Source: Mycobacterium paraense (GTDB taxonomy: Bacteria; Actinomycetota; Actinomycetes; Mycobacteriales; Mycobacteriaceae). Taken from it: a DNA stretch of 64,000 nucleotides. Positions within the stretch are counted from its first letter, which is position 1; each line of letters starts with the position of its first letter. The stretch lies in the NCBI RefSeq assembly GCF_002101815.1, contig NZ_LQPM01000051.1:1-64000 (forward strand). The letters are read 5' to 3'. Of the stretch, positions 1 through 7,559 are shown one piece after another. A model generated the notes under the pieces. It had not been told where the DNA came from. It ran no database searches and worked only from the letters and a program-made list of their open reading frames with translations. The position numbers and the translations under genes are program-made.

Positions 1-213
1 CCGGTCGCCATCGGGCCGCTGTACCAGCCCAAGACCATCAAGGTCTGCGCCCCCGAGGACCCGGTGTGCTCCGACGGCATGAACTTCGCCGCGCACAACA
101 CCTACGCATCCGACGCGCAGATGATCGACAAGGGCGCCGCCTTCGCCGCCAGCCACCTCGGCGGCAACAGCGCCACCCCGGCCGGGGACCCAGGTGGAGG
201 CTTCGGCAGCTGA
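1..213 (+). CDS. Cutinase family serine esterase, C-terminal part (5' end outside window)
   Basis: The open frame runs from base 1 to TGA at 211-213 and encodes the last 70 residues of a protein that begins upstream. It contains VCAPEDPVCSDGMNFAAHN, a block typical of cutinases: a Cys-bracketed D-P-V-C loop carrying the catalytic Asp, followed after about 10 residues by the His (AHNTY). Mycobacterial cutinase-like proteins are secreted esterases or lipases acting on acyl esters. The Gly-rich tail after the His is a typical low-complexity C-terminus. The nucleophile GxSxG and any signal peptide lie outside the window. Convergent with the amidase that ends at 218. Confidence 0.85.
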   Translation, partial: PVAIGPLYQPKTIKVCAPEDPVCSDGMNFAAHNTYASDAQMIDKGAAFAASHLGGNSATPAGDPGGGFGS

Positions 214-217
214 GCCG

Positions 218-994
218 CTAGCCCGCCGGGGCCTTGGCGTTGAGGAACGCGACGATCCCCTGCGTCACGGCCCCGGCGTACCTCGCCCGGCCGTCGGCGC
301 TTTCCATCCGGGCGGCCTCGTCGGCGTTCTTCATGTTGCCCAGCTCGACGAGGACGGCCGGGTACTCGGCCAGGTTGAGCCCGGCGAGGTCGTCGCGGCC
401 GTACAAACCGTCCGACCCGACGTAGGTGCTCGGGTGAAAGCCCGCCTGCACCAAGGCGTCTCGCATCGCGCGTGCCAACTGCACCGACGGCCCGGACTGG
501 GATGCGTTCAACGGCGGGGCGGAGTAGTTCACGTGGAACCCCGAGCCGGACGGCGGCCCGCCGTCGGCGTGGATGCTCACGATCGCGTCGGGGTGCATCG
601 CGTTGGCCGCCGCCGCGCGCTGGTCCACGCAGGGTCCGACTGAGTTGTCATCAGCGCGCGACAGCTGGGTGTGGACGCCCATCGAGTTGAGCTGACCGCT
701 GATCAGCCCCACCACCGCCCAGGTGAAGGCATGCTCCGGGTAGCCGTCGTCGGCCGCGGCGCCCGACGTCTGGCACTCCTTGGTGCCGCCCCGGCCGTTG
801 GGCACCTGCCGGCCGATCGAGGCGTCGTTGACGGCATTGTGGCCCGCGTCGAGAAACACGCCCATCCCCGCGATGCCGGCGCCCGCGCGTGGCGCGTCGG
901 TCAGCGCGCTGATGCCGAGCAGGGCCGGCGCGACGGCGGCGCATCGGAAGACGTCGCGCCGCGAGACGGGTCGCAGCCAGCCGGGGTCACTCAC
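218..994 (-). CDS. N-acetylmuramoyl-L-alanine amidase (Rv3717-like, Tat-exported, Amidase_3 family)
   Basis: Encodes 258 residues from GTG at 994. It hydrolyses the muramic acid-L-Ala bond of peptidoglycan in the cell wall. The Zn-site pattern is visible: H52 in DAGHN, E87 in the EHAF motif and H142 in SIHADG, with a catalytic Glu at E217 in VELGN. C74 and C122 could form a disulphide. The N-terminus has a twin-arginine pattern (SRRDVF, residues 11-16) followed by a hydrophobic stretch and Ala-rich cleavage region, so Tat export is likely. I chose GTG 994 rather than a much longer upstream extension because it overlaps the stop of the upstream membrane gene by four bases (GTGA), implying translational coupling, and because it gives the family's usual length. 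Confidence 0.88.
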   Translation of the reverse strand: MSDPGWLRPVSRRDVFRCAAVAPALLGISALTDAPRAGAGIAGMGVFLDAGHNAVNDASIGRQVPNGRGGTKECQTSGAAADDGYPEHAFTWAVVGLISGQLNSMGVHTQLSRADDNSVGPCVDQRAAAANAMHPDAIVSIHADGGPPSGSGFHVNYSAPPLNASQSGPSVQLARAMRDALVQAGFHPSTYVGSDGLYGRDDLAGLNLAEYPAVLVELGNMKNADEAARMESADGRARYAGAVTQGIVAFLNAKAPAG

Positions 995-1329
995 TCGCGC
1001 AAGGGTAACAATCGCCGCGCCCGACCCCGCCCCGGATAGAGATAGTGCATCAGTTGGGCGCCCTCGACGCCGTAGATGCCGCGGTCGTCGCCGCGCAGCA
1101 CCCAGCGGTGCTGCTGATCTGCGCGGAAGCGGAACGCGGCCCGATCGGCCGCCCGAAGTTCGGCGCGCCTGCGGCCCGCCCGCACGATCGCCCGCGCCAG
1201 GAAGAACAGGCCGACAACGGCCGCCGCCCCGGCGATCAACCAGATGAGCTTGACGATGATCCAAATGATCAGCGCCAGCCCCAACAATGCACCGAGCCCG
1301 CCACCGGAGCTCGCCCTCGAACCACTCAT
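991..1329 (-). CDS. Small membrane protein, function unknown
   Basis: Encodes 112 residues from ATG at 1327-1329. A short Gly/Ser-rich N-terminus is followed by one long or two tight hydrophobic segments (about residues 11-48, GLALIIWIIVKLIWLIAG...) and a basic cytosolic tail (RAGRRRAELRAADR). The stop overlaps the start of the amidase by four bases, so the two form an operon. The function is not recognisable; a role supporting amidase export or envelope anchoring is only a guess from context. Confidence 0.75.
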   Translation of the reverse strand: MSGSRASSGGGLGALLGLALIIWIIVKLIWLIAGAAAVVGLFFLARAIVRAGRRRAELRAADRAAFRFRADQQHRWVLRGDDRGIYGVEGAQLMHYLYPGRGRARRLLPLRE

Positions 1330-1358
1330 GGGCACACGGTAAGAGGACCCACCGACAA

Positions 1359-2603
1359 CTACGCCTCGTCGACCGCGGCCGCCAGGGCCTCGCCGACGCT
1401 CTTCAAAAACGTCGTCGGCACGCTGTAGCCACAGGTCACCATCCGCAGCCTGCCCTCGTAGGTCGTTATCCCGGTGACGTACTCGCCCTCGGTCTGGCTT
1501 TGCACCACCGGCCCCCACACCGCCGTGGGACGGACCGGGCCGGTGTCGTCGAGGTCCTGCACGCCGAGGTTGCTGATGAGCATGTCGAACGGGCACACGC
1601 GGCTGAAAAGCTCCTCGGCGTGGCCGACCTCGGCGTCCACCGCCATCGCCTGCTGGATGGCGAGCGAGGCGGTGAGAATCCCGCGCCGCGACCGGGCCGT
1701 TTCGAGGTGCGCGGTCGTCGCCCGGGCCTGCTCCCAGAACGGCGCGCCGTCCCACGGCGCCAGGCCCGTCCACGTCGCCTGAATGAAGAGGCCGCAGTCC
1801 CCCTCGACGCCGACCAGCGCGCGGAAGTTGATCGGGTTGAGCACCCGCACGAAGTCCTCGCCGCGCTCGGTGGCGCGCACCCGGCACATCGCCACCACCA
1901 TCGCCGCGTGCACCGTCGTGCGTTCGGCGCGGCAGCGCTCGACCAATCTCGCGGTATCCGCCTCCGTCATGGTCATCGGGTGTACGTTGGTCAGGGCGCC
2001 GTCGAAGGGGCGGATGCTGGTCGGCGTTCGCATCCGCGGATCGTCGGGCAGCTCGGACGGGTCGAATGCAGCGACGTCCCCGAGCGTCCGATCGATAATG
2101 CGCTCCTGCGCTTGCGGCACAGGCAGATTCGCCAACTCCCGGCCGTTGAGCGCGGCGATCACGTCGTTCATGACCCGTACGGAGGAGATGCCGTCGGCGA
2201 TGGTGTGGTCGAAAGTCAGCAGCAGCGCGCTACTTCCGGGCCCCTGCAGCAGCGACGCCCGGATCAGCGGCGCGCGGGAACGGTCGAACGGCCGGCTCAG
2301 CTCCTCCGCCGCGGCGGCCGCCCACTCCTGGCCGCGGCGGATCGTCAACTCGATGGGGGCGACGGTCGCCGCGCGGTAGAAGCCGAGGCGCGTGTCGGGA
2401 CGGTCCTCGACATGCACCGACAGCAAGGGGTGTCGCCGTTGCACGGCGGAAAGCGCCGCCCGTAATCGGTCCGCGGGCACCGTTTCGCCGAACTCCGCCA
2501 CCTGCAGGAAGTGAGCCGGATTGCGCTCGCTGTAGCGGTAGAAAAGCCGTTCCATGGCGCCGACGGGACGAACGCTTCTGATCACCAAGTCTCCAAACGT
2601 CAT
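1359..2603 (-). CDS. Condensation-domain acyltransferase (PapA/alcohol acyltransferase-like)
   Basis: About 414 residues with the condensation/CoA-dependent acyltransferase fold. The catalytic motif appears as DHTIADG (about residues 132-138), in which the second His of HHxxxDG is kept and the first is replaced by Asp. The N-terminus (MERLFYRYSERNPAHF, then AALSAVQRRHPLLSVHVED) is the typical start of the family, and a conserved NPINFRALVG block lies mid-protein. Mycobacterial relatives (Pap proteins) esterify lipid alcohols or trehalose with acyl chains; the substrate here cannot be told. Starts at 2669 and 2555 are also possible; 2603 gives the family's usual N-terminus. It reads away from the secreted-protein gene at 2724. 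Confidence 0.78.
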   Translation of the reverse strand: MTFGDLVIRSVRPVGAMERLFYRYSERNPAHFLQVAEFGETVPADRLRAALSAVQRRHPLLSVHVEDRPDTRLGFYRAATVAPIELTIRRGQEWAAAAAEELSRPFDRSRAPLIRASLLQGPGSSALLLTFDHTIADGISSVRVMNDVIAALNGRELANLPVPQAQERIIDRTLGDVAAFDPSELPDDPRMRTPTSIRPFDGALTNVHPMTMTEADTARLVERCRAERTTVHAAMVVAMCRVRATERGEDFVRVLNPINFRALVGVEGDCGLFIQATWTGLAPWDGAPFWEQARATTAHLETARSRRGILTASLAIQQAMAVDAEVGHAEELFSRVCPFDMLISNLGVQDLDDTGPVRPTAVWGPVVQSQTEGEYVTGITTYEGRLRMVTCGYSVPTTFLKSVGEALAAAVDEA

Positions 2604-2723
2604 TGGGCACTGCGACACCATGCACACGGATCGCACGGACACTCGGTTCACCACGCGGCGCGAAAACACCTGGCACTTAACATAATTGTTTCACGCGAGT
2701 GCCTCAGCGCCTATGCTCAGCAA

Positions 2724-3146
2724 ATGATCACGAGGCACAGGTTCACGGCGCTCGCGCTAGTAGCCGCGGCGTATGTCGCAATGCCGGCAACCGCGCGCGC
2801 GGACAGCCAGAACTTTCAGTCTCCGTCGGGAAACATTTTCTGCCTGATCGGTAGCGCCGGTGTCGCCTGCGACGTCCGCGATTACACCTACCAACCGCCG
2901 CCGCCCCCGGAGTGCGGTAAGCACCTTGCCTGGGGCAGCCGGTTCAGCCTCACGCCCGGCAACCCGGCCGCCATCGAATGCCACGGCGACACGTTGCAGT
3001 TGCCCGGCCAGCAGACGCTCAACTACGGGCAAACCATCTCCGCCGGCACGCTGAGCTGTGAGAGCCAGCCGTCGGGCATCAAATGCACCGAAAGCATTAG
3101 CGGGCACTACTTCCGGGTCTCGCGGGAGTCATTCGACCTCGGCTGA
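2724..3146 (+). CDS. Secreted small Cys-containing protein (DUF6636-like)
   Basis: Encodes 140 residues from ATG 2724. There is a Sec signal peptide (residues 1-26, basic MITRHR, hydrophobic core, cleavage near ARA-DS). The mature part starts with FQSPSGNIFC and contains regularly spaced Cys (FC, AC, EC, EC, SC, KC), suggesting disulphides outside the membrane. The FQSPSGNIFC...GVxCD pattern is that of a widespread actinobacterial domain of unknown function (DUF6636, from memory). The longer upstream extension lacks a signal peptide, so this start is preferred. The biochemical role is unknown. Confidence 0.8.
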   Translation: MITRHRFTALALVAAAYVAMPATARADSQNFQSPSGNIFCLIGSAGVACDVRDYTYQPPPPPECGKHLAWGSRFSLTPGNPAAIECHGDTLQLPGQQTLNYGQTISAGTLSCESQPSGIKCTESISGHYFRVSRESFDLG

Positions 3147-3153
3147 ACCTCTT

Positions 3154-3170
3154 GTCAGGGTTACCCTGAC
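3154..3170. promoter_or_regulatory. Perfect 17-bp palindrome, candidate operator upstream of the zinc-finger gene
   Basis: Arms GTCAGGGT (3154-3161) and ACCCTGAC (3163-3170) around a single T. It lies 7 bases after the stop of the secreted-protein gene and 17 bases before ATG 3188. There is no T-run, so it is more likely a repressor or dyad-binding site than a terminator. The binding protein is unknown. Confidence 0.5.
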
Positions 3171-3187
3171 GTCGTACCGTGGGTCGG

Positions 3188-3550
3188 ATGAGTCCCGCCG
3201 TCAAGACCGCGCAGGTGTGGTGTTCGTTCTGCGCCAAGTCCAACACCGAGGTCGACAAGCTGGTCGCCGGCCCGGGCGTGCAGATCTGCAACGAGTGCAT
3301 CGAGCTGTCCCAGGCCATCATCGACGAGTTCCGCGACAAGCCCGACGAGCTGCGGATGCCGATCTGGGAGTCGTGGAGCGACGAGCAGATGCTCGATCAC
3401 ATCCCCCGGATGGCCGTGGTGGCCCAGCAGGTCGAGGCCGACCTGCGGTCGTGGGTGCGCGAGCTGCGCCGGCGCGGGATCACGTGGGCGAAAATCGGCC
3501 ACACCCTGGGCATCACGCGCCAGTCCGCGTGGGAGCGGTTCTCCGACTAG
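3188..3550 (+). CDS. ClpX-type C4 zinc-finger protein with C-terminal HTH-like segment
   Basis: Encodes 120 residues. The N-terminus carries WCSFCAKSNTEVDKL...ICNECIELSQ, i.e. the four-Cys zinc finger found at the N-terminus of ClpX (CxxC...CxxC), but no AAA+ domain follows. The C-terminal third (GITWAKIGHTLGITRQSAWERF) reads like a helix-turn-helix. The finger of ClpX mediates dimerisation and adaptor/substrate binding, so this may be a DNA-binding regulator or Clp adaptor; that is inference. ATG 3188 is preferred over GTG 3179. A 17-bp palindrome lies just upstream. Confidence 0.8.
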   Translation: MSPAVKTAQVWCSFCAKSNTEVDKLVAGPGVQICNECIELSQAIIDEFRDKPDELRMPIWESWSDEQMLDHIPRMAVVAQQVEADLRSWVRELRRRGITWAKIGHTLGITRQSAWERFSD

Positions 3551-3553
3551 GTC

Positions 3554-4210
3554 TCAGACGCTGGTCAGCGCCTGCACCGCGGTGCGGAACATGGTCTGCT
3601 TGATCGCGCCGAGCGTGCCGGGATCCTTACCGCCCAACGGGCGCAACAGGTCGGTGGCCGTGGCGCTCACCTCCCCCTCGCCGGCGGTGGCGTCGACGAT
3701 GCCGAACTCGGCAGCCTCCGCCCCGCCGAACCGCCGCCCGGTCGTCATCGAGGCCACCGCGGCGCGCGGGGTGAGCTTGGCCTGGATCAGCGCGGCCATG
3801 CCGTCGGTGAACGGGATGCGGATGTCGACCTCGGGGAAGCAGAAGTACCCGCGGTCGGCGCGCATCACCCGCACGTCGTGGGCCATGGCCAGCATGGCGC
3901 CGGCGCCGAAGGCGTGCCCGGTGACCGCGGCGGCGGTCGGCGCCGGGAAGGTCAGGACGCGCGCCAACAGGGCCTGCACCCGGCCGACGTAGGCCTGGCC
4001 CTGCTCGGCGTGGGCGCCCAGCCAGTCCAGGTCCAGCCCGTTCGTGTAGAACTTGGCGCCCCCGGCGGTGACGAGGCCCTGCGCGCCGGCCTTTTCGACC
4101 TCGTCGAGTTGCGCGTTGATCGCGTCGAGAAACTCTGGCGAGAAACGGTTTTCGTCGTCGCCGAGGTTGATCACGGCGATCTTGTCGTCCCAGGTCAGTG
4201 TCGGTGTCAT
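3554..4210 (-). CDS. Enoyl-CoA hydratase/isomerase (crotonase) family protein
   Basis: Encodes 218 residues. Crotonase-fold features are the first oxyanion-hole segment (AGGAKFYTNGLDLDWL) and the second (VTGHAFGAGAMLAMAHDVRVM), followed by EVDIRIPFTDGM. These enzymes hydrate or isomerise enoyl-CoA thioesters in the cytosol. The usual catalytic Glu of true hydratases is not obvious, so isomerase or another crotonase-type reaction is possible. Its ATG overlaps the stop of the upstream TetR gene by four bases (4207-4210), so the two genes are co-transcribed and the regulator probably controls this enzyme. Confidence 0.85.
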   Translation of the reverse strand: MTPTLTWDDKIAVINLGDDENRFSPEFLDAINAQLDEVEKAGAQGLVTAGGAKFYTNGLDLDWLGAHAEQGQAYVGRVQALLARVLTFPAPTAAAVTGHAFGAGAMLAMAHDVRVMRADRGYFCFPEVDIRIPFTDGMAALIQAKLTPRAAVASMTTGRRFGGAEAAEFGIVDATAGEGEVSATATDLLRPLGGKDPGTLGAIKQTMFRTAVQALTSV

Positions 4211-4839
4211 GGTTTCTTCCCTTCTGCGGTTCTGCGTCGTGGCGGCGGCGCGCCGACGGCCAGGATGGCGCGCACGGCGGCTTGCAGGCGCTGGCGCGCG
4301 CCGTGGTCATGGATTCGGTTGCGCTGCAACAGGATGGCGGTCGGCAGGTCGACGATGCAGGTGGTGATGACGTCGACGGCCGCGGCGTCCCGGCGGTCCC
4401 ACACCGCCCGCGCCAGCCGGATCATCGTCGCCACCAGCAGGCGGTCCAGGTCCTGTAGTTGGGCGGCGAGCTCGGGCGGCGTCTCGGGGCCCAGGAGTTC
4501 GTCGCGGCGCACCGTGAGCAGCAGGTGAGAGGAGTGTGGGTGCTGTTCGGCGAACACCGCGGGGGCCTCGGCGGCGGCCACCACCGCGGCGACGGGATCG
4601 CCCTCGGGTGCGGCGTCGATCAATTCGGTTTGCGCGGCGAGGAATCGGTGCCCGGCGCGCAGCCAGGCCCGCCCGACCAGGCCCGCGCGGGAACCGAAAG
4701 TGTGGTAGACGGCGCCGTTGGACACGCCGATGGCGTCGCTGATTGCGCGGATCGTCACGGCGGCGGGCCCGGATTGCACCGCCAACCGTTCCACGGCATC
4801 CAGGATCTGGTCCTGGTCGTAGACGCGAGGGCGGGGCAC
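4207..4839 (-). CDS. TetR/AcrR family transcriptional regulator
   Basis: Encodes 210 residues. The N-terminal HTH is typical (ILDAVERLAVQSGPAAVTIRAISDAIGVSNGAVYHTFGSRAGLV, about residues 12-56), followed by an all-helical ligand domain. It is first gene of a two-gene operon with the crotonase and is divergent from the flavoprotein at 4905; the 65-bp intergenic region holds a dyad (4848-4876), so auto-repression and control of both directions is likely. Ligand unknown, plausibly an acyl-CoA. Confidence 0.9.
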   Translation of the reverse strand: MPRPRVYDQDQILDAVERLAVQSGPAAVTIRAISDAIGVSNGAVYHTFGSRAGLVGRAWLRAGHRFLAAQTELIDAAPEGDPVAAVVAAAEAPAVFAEQHPHSSHLLLTVRRDELLGPETPPELAAQLQDLDRLLVATMIRLARAVWDRRDAAAVDVITTCIVDLPTAILLQRNRIHDHGARQRLQAAVRAILAVGAPPPRRRTAEGKKP

Positions 4840-4847
4840 CTGGCCAT

Positions 4848-4876
4848 AGTAACAGAGCGTTTGCTCTTTTATTACT
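4848..4876. promoter_or_regulatory. Candidate TetR operator between divergent genes
   Basis: Nested inverted repeats: AGAGC (4854-4858) and GCTCT (4863-4867) separated by GTTT, inside outer arms AGTAA (4848-4852) and TTACT (4872-4876). The A/T-rich dyad lies 9 bases upstream of the TetR start and 28 bases upstream of the flavoprotein start, in otherwise very G+C-rich DNA. Confidence 0.6.
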
Positions 4877-4904
4877 GTACTTTTTAGTATGTTAAGGTCG
4901 CCCG

Positions 4905-6050
4905 GTGCACGGGGTCACCGACGAATTCGTCGCGAGGCTGGCCGAGCGCGCCGAGGAGGCCGAGCGGCTGCGCCGGCTGCCGGCGGCGACGGTCGACGAG
5001 TTCCGGCAGACCGACCTGTTTCGGCTGTTGCTCCCCGCCCGGTTCGGCGGGCTGCAAGCGTCGTTCCCCGAACTGCTGCAACCGATTCGCCGCATGGCGC
5101 ACGGCTGTGCGTCCAGCGCGTGGACGCTGGGTTTCTATGCGCTGCACAACTGGCTGCTGTCGCTGTTCGACCCGCGCGCCCAGGAGGAGGTGTTCGCGTC
5201 CGGGCCGGTGCTGGCGCCGGCTCCCCTGGCCCCCACCGGCCGCGGCATCCCGATCGACGGCGGGGTGCGCCTGACGGGCCGCTGGTCGTGGGCGACCGGC
5301 GCGATGGACGCCGACTGGATGATCGTCGGCGCGCTCGTCGAGCGGCCGGACCGCATCGATCCGTCGCTGCTGGTGCTGCCCGCCGCCGAGGTCGAGGTCG
5401 TCGACACCTGGCACACCGCCGGCATGCGCGGCACCGGTTCCCACGACGTTGTCGTCACCGAGGTCGTGGTGCCCGAGCATCGCATCGCCGCGGTGGCCGA
5501 CATCTACGGCGGGACCGCGCCGGGCGCGCGGTTGCACGACGCGCCGACCTACCGGTGGCCGCTGGTTCCCGCGTTGGCCCTGACGGCGTCGATGCCGGTG
5601 CTCGGCGCCGCCGAACGGGTGACCGAGCTGTTCGCCGAGCGGCTGGGCGAGCGCGTCCTGGCGTACAGCGGTGTGGCGCAAAAGGATCAGCCCGCGGCCC
5701 AGATCCGGCTCGGCGATGCGCGGGTGCGGCTGCGGGCGCTGCGGGCGCTGATCGCCGAGACCGCGGAGGGCATCGAGCGCATCGTCGCTCGTGGCGAGCG
5801 GGTGAGCCGCTCGGTGCGGGCCGACGCGCGGCTGGCGGCCGCGCACACCGTGCGCGAAAGCCGGGCGATCATCGCGGATCTGCTCGAGGCGTCCGGGGCC
5901 AGCGCGCAGTTCTTGTCGAATCCGTTGCAGCGGGCCAAGCGCGACGTGGACATCGCGGCGGGGCACGTCGTCTTCGACTACGACATGGGCCGGGAGTTGG
6001 CCGGCGCGTTGGCCATTGGGGCGAAGATCTCGCCGATCGCGATGGTCTAG
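4905..6050 (+). CDS. Acyl-CoA dehydrogenase-fold flavoprotein (HsaA/group D monooxygenase-like)
   Basis: Encodes 381 residues from GTG 4905. N-terminal helical part (RLRRLPAATVDEFRQTDLFRLLLPARFGG), middle beta domain with SWATGAMDADWMIVGA and TWHTAGMRGTGSHDV (about 169-180), and C-terminal helical domain with AHTVRESRAIIADLLEASGASAQFLSNPLQR. The RGTGSHDV and ASGAS patterns and the lack of the usual acyl-CoA dehydrogenase catalytic Glu context point to the reduced-flavin-dependent hydroxylase branch (HsaA, phenol/indole hydroxylases) rather than a true dehydrogenase. Its substrate is unknown. It is divergent from the TetR gene at 4839 and shares a candidate operator with it. Confidence 0.78.
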   Translation: MHGVTDEFVARLAERAEEAERLRRLPAATVDEFRQTDLFRLLLPARFGGLQASFPELLQPIRRMAHGCASSAWTLGFYALHNWLLSLFDPRAQEEVFASGPVLAPAPLAPTGRGIPIDGGVRLTGRWSWATGAMDADWMIVGALVERPDRIDPSLLVLPAAEVEVVDTWHTAGMRGTGSHDVVVTEVVVPEHRIAAVADIYGGTAPGARLHDAPTYRWPLVPALALTASMPVLGAAERVTELFAERLGERVLAYSGVAQKDQPAAQIRLGDARVRLRALRALIAETAEGIERIVARGERVSRSVRADARLAAAHTVRESRAIIADLLEASGASAQFLSNPLQRAKRDVDIAAGHVVFDYDMGRELAGALAIGAKISPIAMV

Positions 6051-6604
6051 GTCGGGTCGGCCAGCATGAGGTCCAGCAGCCGCTCGTGTTGCGCGGCCTT
6101 TTGCGCCTCGGCGGCCGAGCCGGCGAGGTGCAGCAGCCCAATACCGGCCGCGAACGTGAGCTCGGCGCGCAGCTTGGCGTCGGCGGGGGCGAAACCGTAG
6201 TCGGCGTAGGCGCGGGTGACGGTGCGCAGCACGCGCCGGTCGGCGGCGCGGATGTTGGCGGCGGCGACCGGGTCGGTGCGCGCCCACTCGCGCATCGCGC
6301 GTTCGAGCATCCAGTGCTGGGGCCTGACCAACGCAATCATCATGGCCGACAGGCGTTCCCGCGGCGGCAGCGCCTCGAGTTCGGCGAGGGATTGGCGGTC
6401 CTCGTCCAGGAACGTATTCCACGATTCGACCAGCTTGGCCCGGTAGCTGTCCATGTCCTCGAAGTGCCAGTAGAAGCTGCCGCGGGTGACGCCGGCCTGC
6501 TGGCAGAGGCGGTCAACCTTGAGCGCGCGCACTCCGTCCTCGGCGAGCAGGGCGTATCCGGCCTCGAGCCACGCCTCGACCGATAGACGCGGAGTTCGGG
6601 GCAT
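6047..6604 (-). CDS. TetR family transcriptional regulator
   Basis: Encodes 185 residues. HTH at about residues 10-52 (EAGYALLAEDGVRALKVDRLCQQAGVTRGSFYWHFEDMDSYR). The ligand-binding half is helical. It converges on the flavoprotein gene with a 4-base overlap of the 3' ends (6047-6050). Downstream of a DUF3060 gene transcribed in the same direction is not the case: the DUF3060 gene lies upstream on the same strand with a 15-base gap (6605-6619), so both could be one transcript. Targets unknown. Confidence 0.88.
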   Translation of the reverse strand: MPRTPRLSVEAWLEAGYALLAEDGVRALKVDRLCQQAGVTRGSFYWHFEDMDSYRAKLVESWNTFLDEDRQSLAELEALPPRERLSAMMIALVRPQHWMLERAMREWARTDPVAAANIRAADRRVLRTVTRAYADYGFAPADAKLRAELTFAAGIGLLHLAGSAAEAQKAAQHERLLDLMLADPT

Positions 6605-6619
6605 CCTGCAAGATTACTG

Positions 6620-7423
6620 TCAGCCCTGCTGAATGTTGTTGTCGTAGCCCGAGTCGGTGATCTTCGGCGCGCCCGAGTGGTAGGTGACGTTGTTGCCGTA
6701 TCCGGAGACGGTGATGGTGTCGACGCTGTCGACGGTGACCTTGTTGTTGTAGCTGGAGATCGCCAGGCTGGCGCAGTGGCCGGTGACGCTGTATTCGATG
6801 CCGTAGCTCGACAGTTTCAGGTTGCCGTTGTTGCAGGCGTGGTCGATGACCGTGTTGCTGTAGCCGGTCGACTCCAGGGTGTCGGCGCTGTCGACGGTGA
6901 CGTTGTTGTAGTAGCCGCCGGCCGTGACGCTGGCGCAGTGGCCGGTGACCACGTACTTGCTGTTGTAGCCGGCCAGGATGAGCTTGCCGTCGTTGCAGGC
7001 GACCTGCCTGGTCTCGCCGGTGCCGCTCAGTCGCAGCTCGCCGCCCTGCGGCACGGCCGTCGGACCGGCCGACGTCGTCCTGGAACCACTGCCCCGGGAG
7101 ATCGACGTGCTCGAACCTGAGCGGGCGAAGACCGTCACGATGCTGATGACGATCGGCACCACCACCGCCAGGAAAACGAGGACGAGGATCCAGGGGTAGG
7201 GCTTGTTGCGCCGCGGCGGGGTGCCGAAGCCGTAGGTCGGGCCGCTCGTGTAGGTCGCGCCGCCGGTGGATGTCGCACCGCCCGTGAACGGCTGCGCGTT
7301 CTCCGTGTACGTCGCGCCCCCGGTGTACGGCGGTGTGCTTTGCGGGGGCCGCGTGACGTCGGCGAGCTCTTTTTCCAGCTCGCGGATCCGCTTTTCGGGG
7401 TCGTCGTCCTTCATTTGCCACAT
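6620..7423 (-). CDS. DUF3060-type membrane-anchored protein with internal repeats
   Basis: Encodes 267 residues. N-terminal coiled segment (DDDPEKRIRELEKELADV), a Gly/Thr-rich linker with GGATYT repeats (about 35-66), one membrane helix (about 77-99, WILVLVFLAVVVPIVISIV), then an extracytoplasmic domain made of repeated units such as GYNSKYVVTGHC, GYSNTVIDHACNNG, YGIEYSVTGHC and GYGNNVTYHSG, i.e. a short beta-strand repeat as in DUF3060 proteins. Function unknown; the repeat suggests a beta-helix/beta-roll surface domain. ATG at 7414 is an alternative start. Divergent from the crotonase gene at 7560. Confidence 0.8.
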   Translation of the reverse strand: MWQMKDDDPEKRIRELEKELADVTRPPQSTPPYTGGATYTENAQPFTGGATSTGGATYTSGPTYGFGTPPRRNKPYPWILVLVFLAVVVPIVISIVTVFARSGSSTSISRGSGSRTTSAGPTAVPQGGELRLSGTGETRQVACNDGKLILAGYNSKYVVTGHCASVTAGGYYNNVTVDSADTLESTGYSNTVIDHACNNGNLKLSSYGIEYSVTGHCASLAISSYNNKVTVDSVDTITVSGYGNNVTYHSGAPKITDSGYDNNIQQG

Positions 7424-7514
7424 GGTTCCACATCCGCAGCTAGCCGGACAGTCCTCAATTTGCCGCGGTCGGGTGCCTTTCCGGACCGTCGATCGGGTCT
7501 TGTTTTTCGTAACG

Positions 7515-7536
7515 TTGTTTCGTAACGTCGATACAA
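7515..7536. promoter_or_regulatory. Candidate TetR operator upstream of crotonase-TetR-SDR operon
   Basis: Imperfect inverted repeat with arms TTGTTTCG (7515-7522) and CGATACAA (7529-7536), 7 of 8 positions complementary, 6-base spacer. It overlaps a direct repeat of TTTCGTAACGT (7505-7515 and 7518-7528, 13 bp apart). It lies 23 bases before the start at 7560; the TetR gene at 8265 in the same operon is the natural candidate to bind it. Confidence 0.6.
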
Positions 7537-7559
7537 ATCACTGCGGCCGAAGGAGCATC

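Noticed and set aside
4884..6422. Long minus-strand open frame opposite the flavoprotein
   Set aside because: Typical high-G+C antisense shadow; no domain, while the plus strand has clear flavoprotein motifs.
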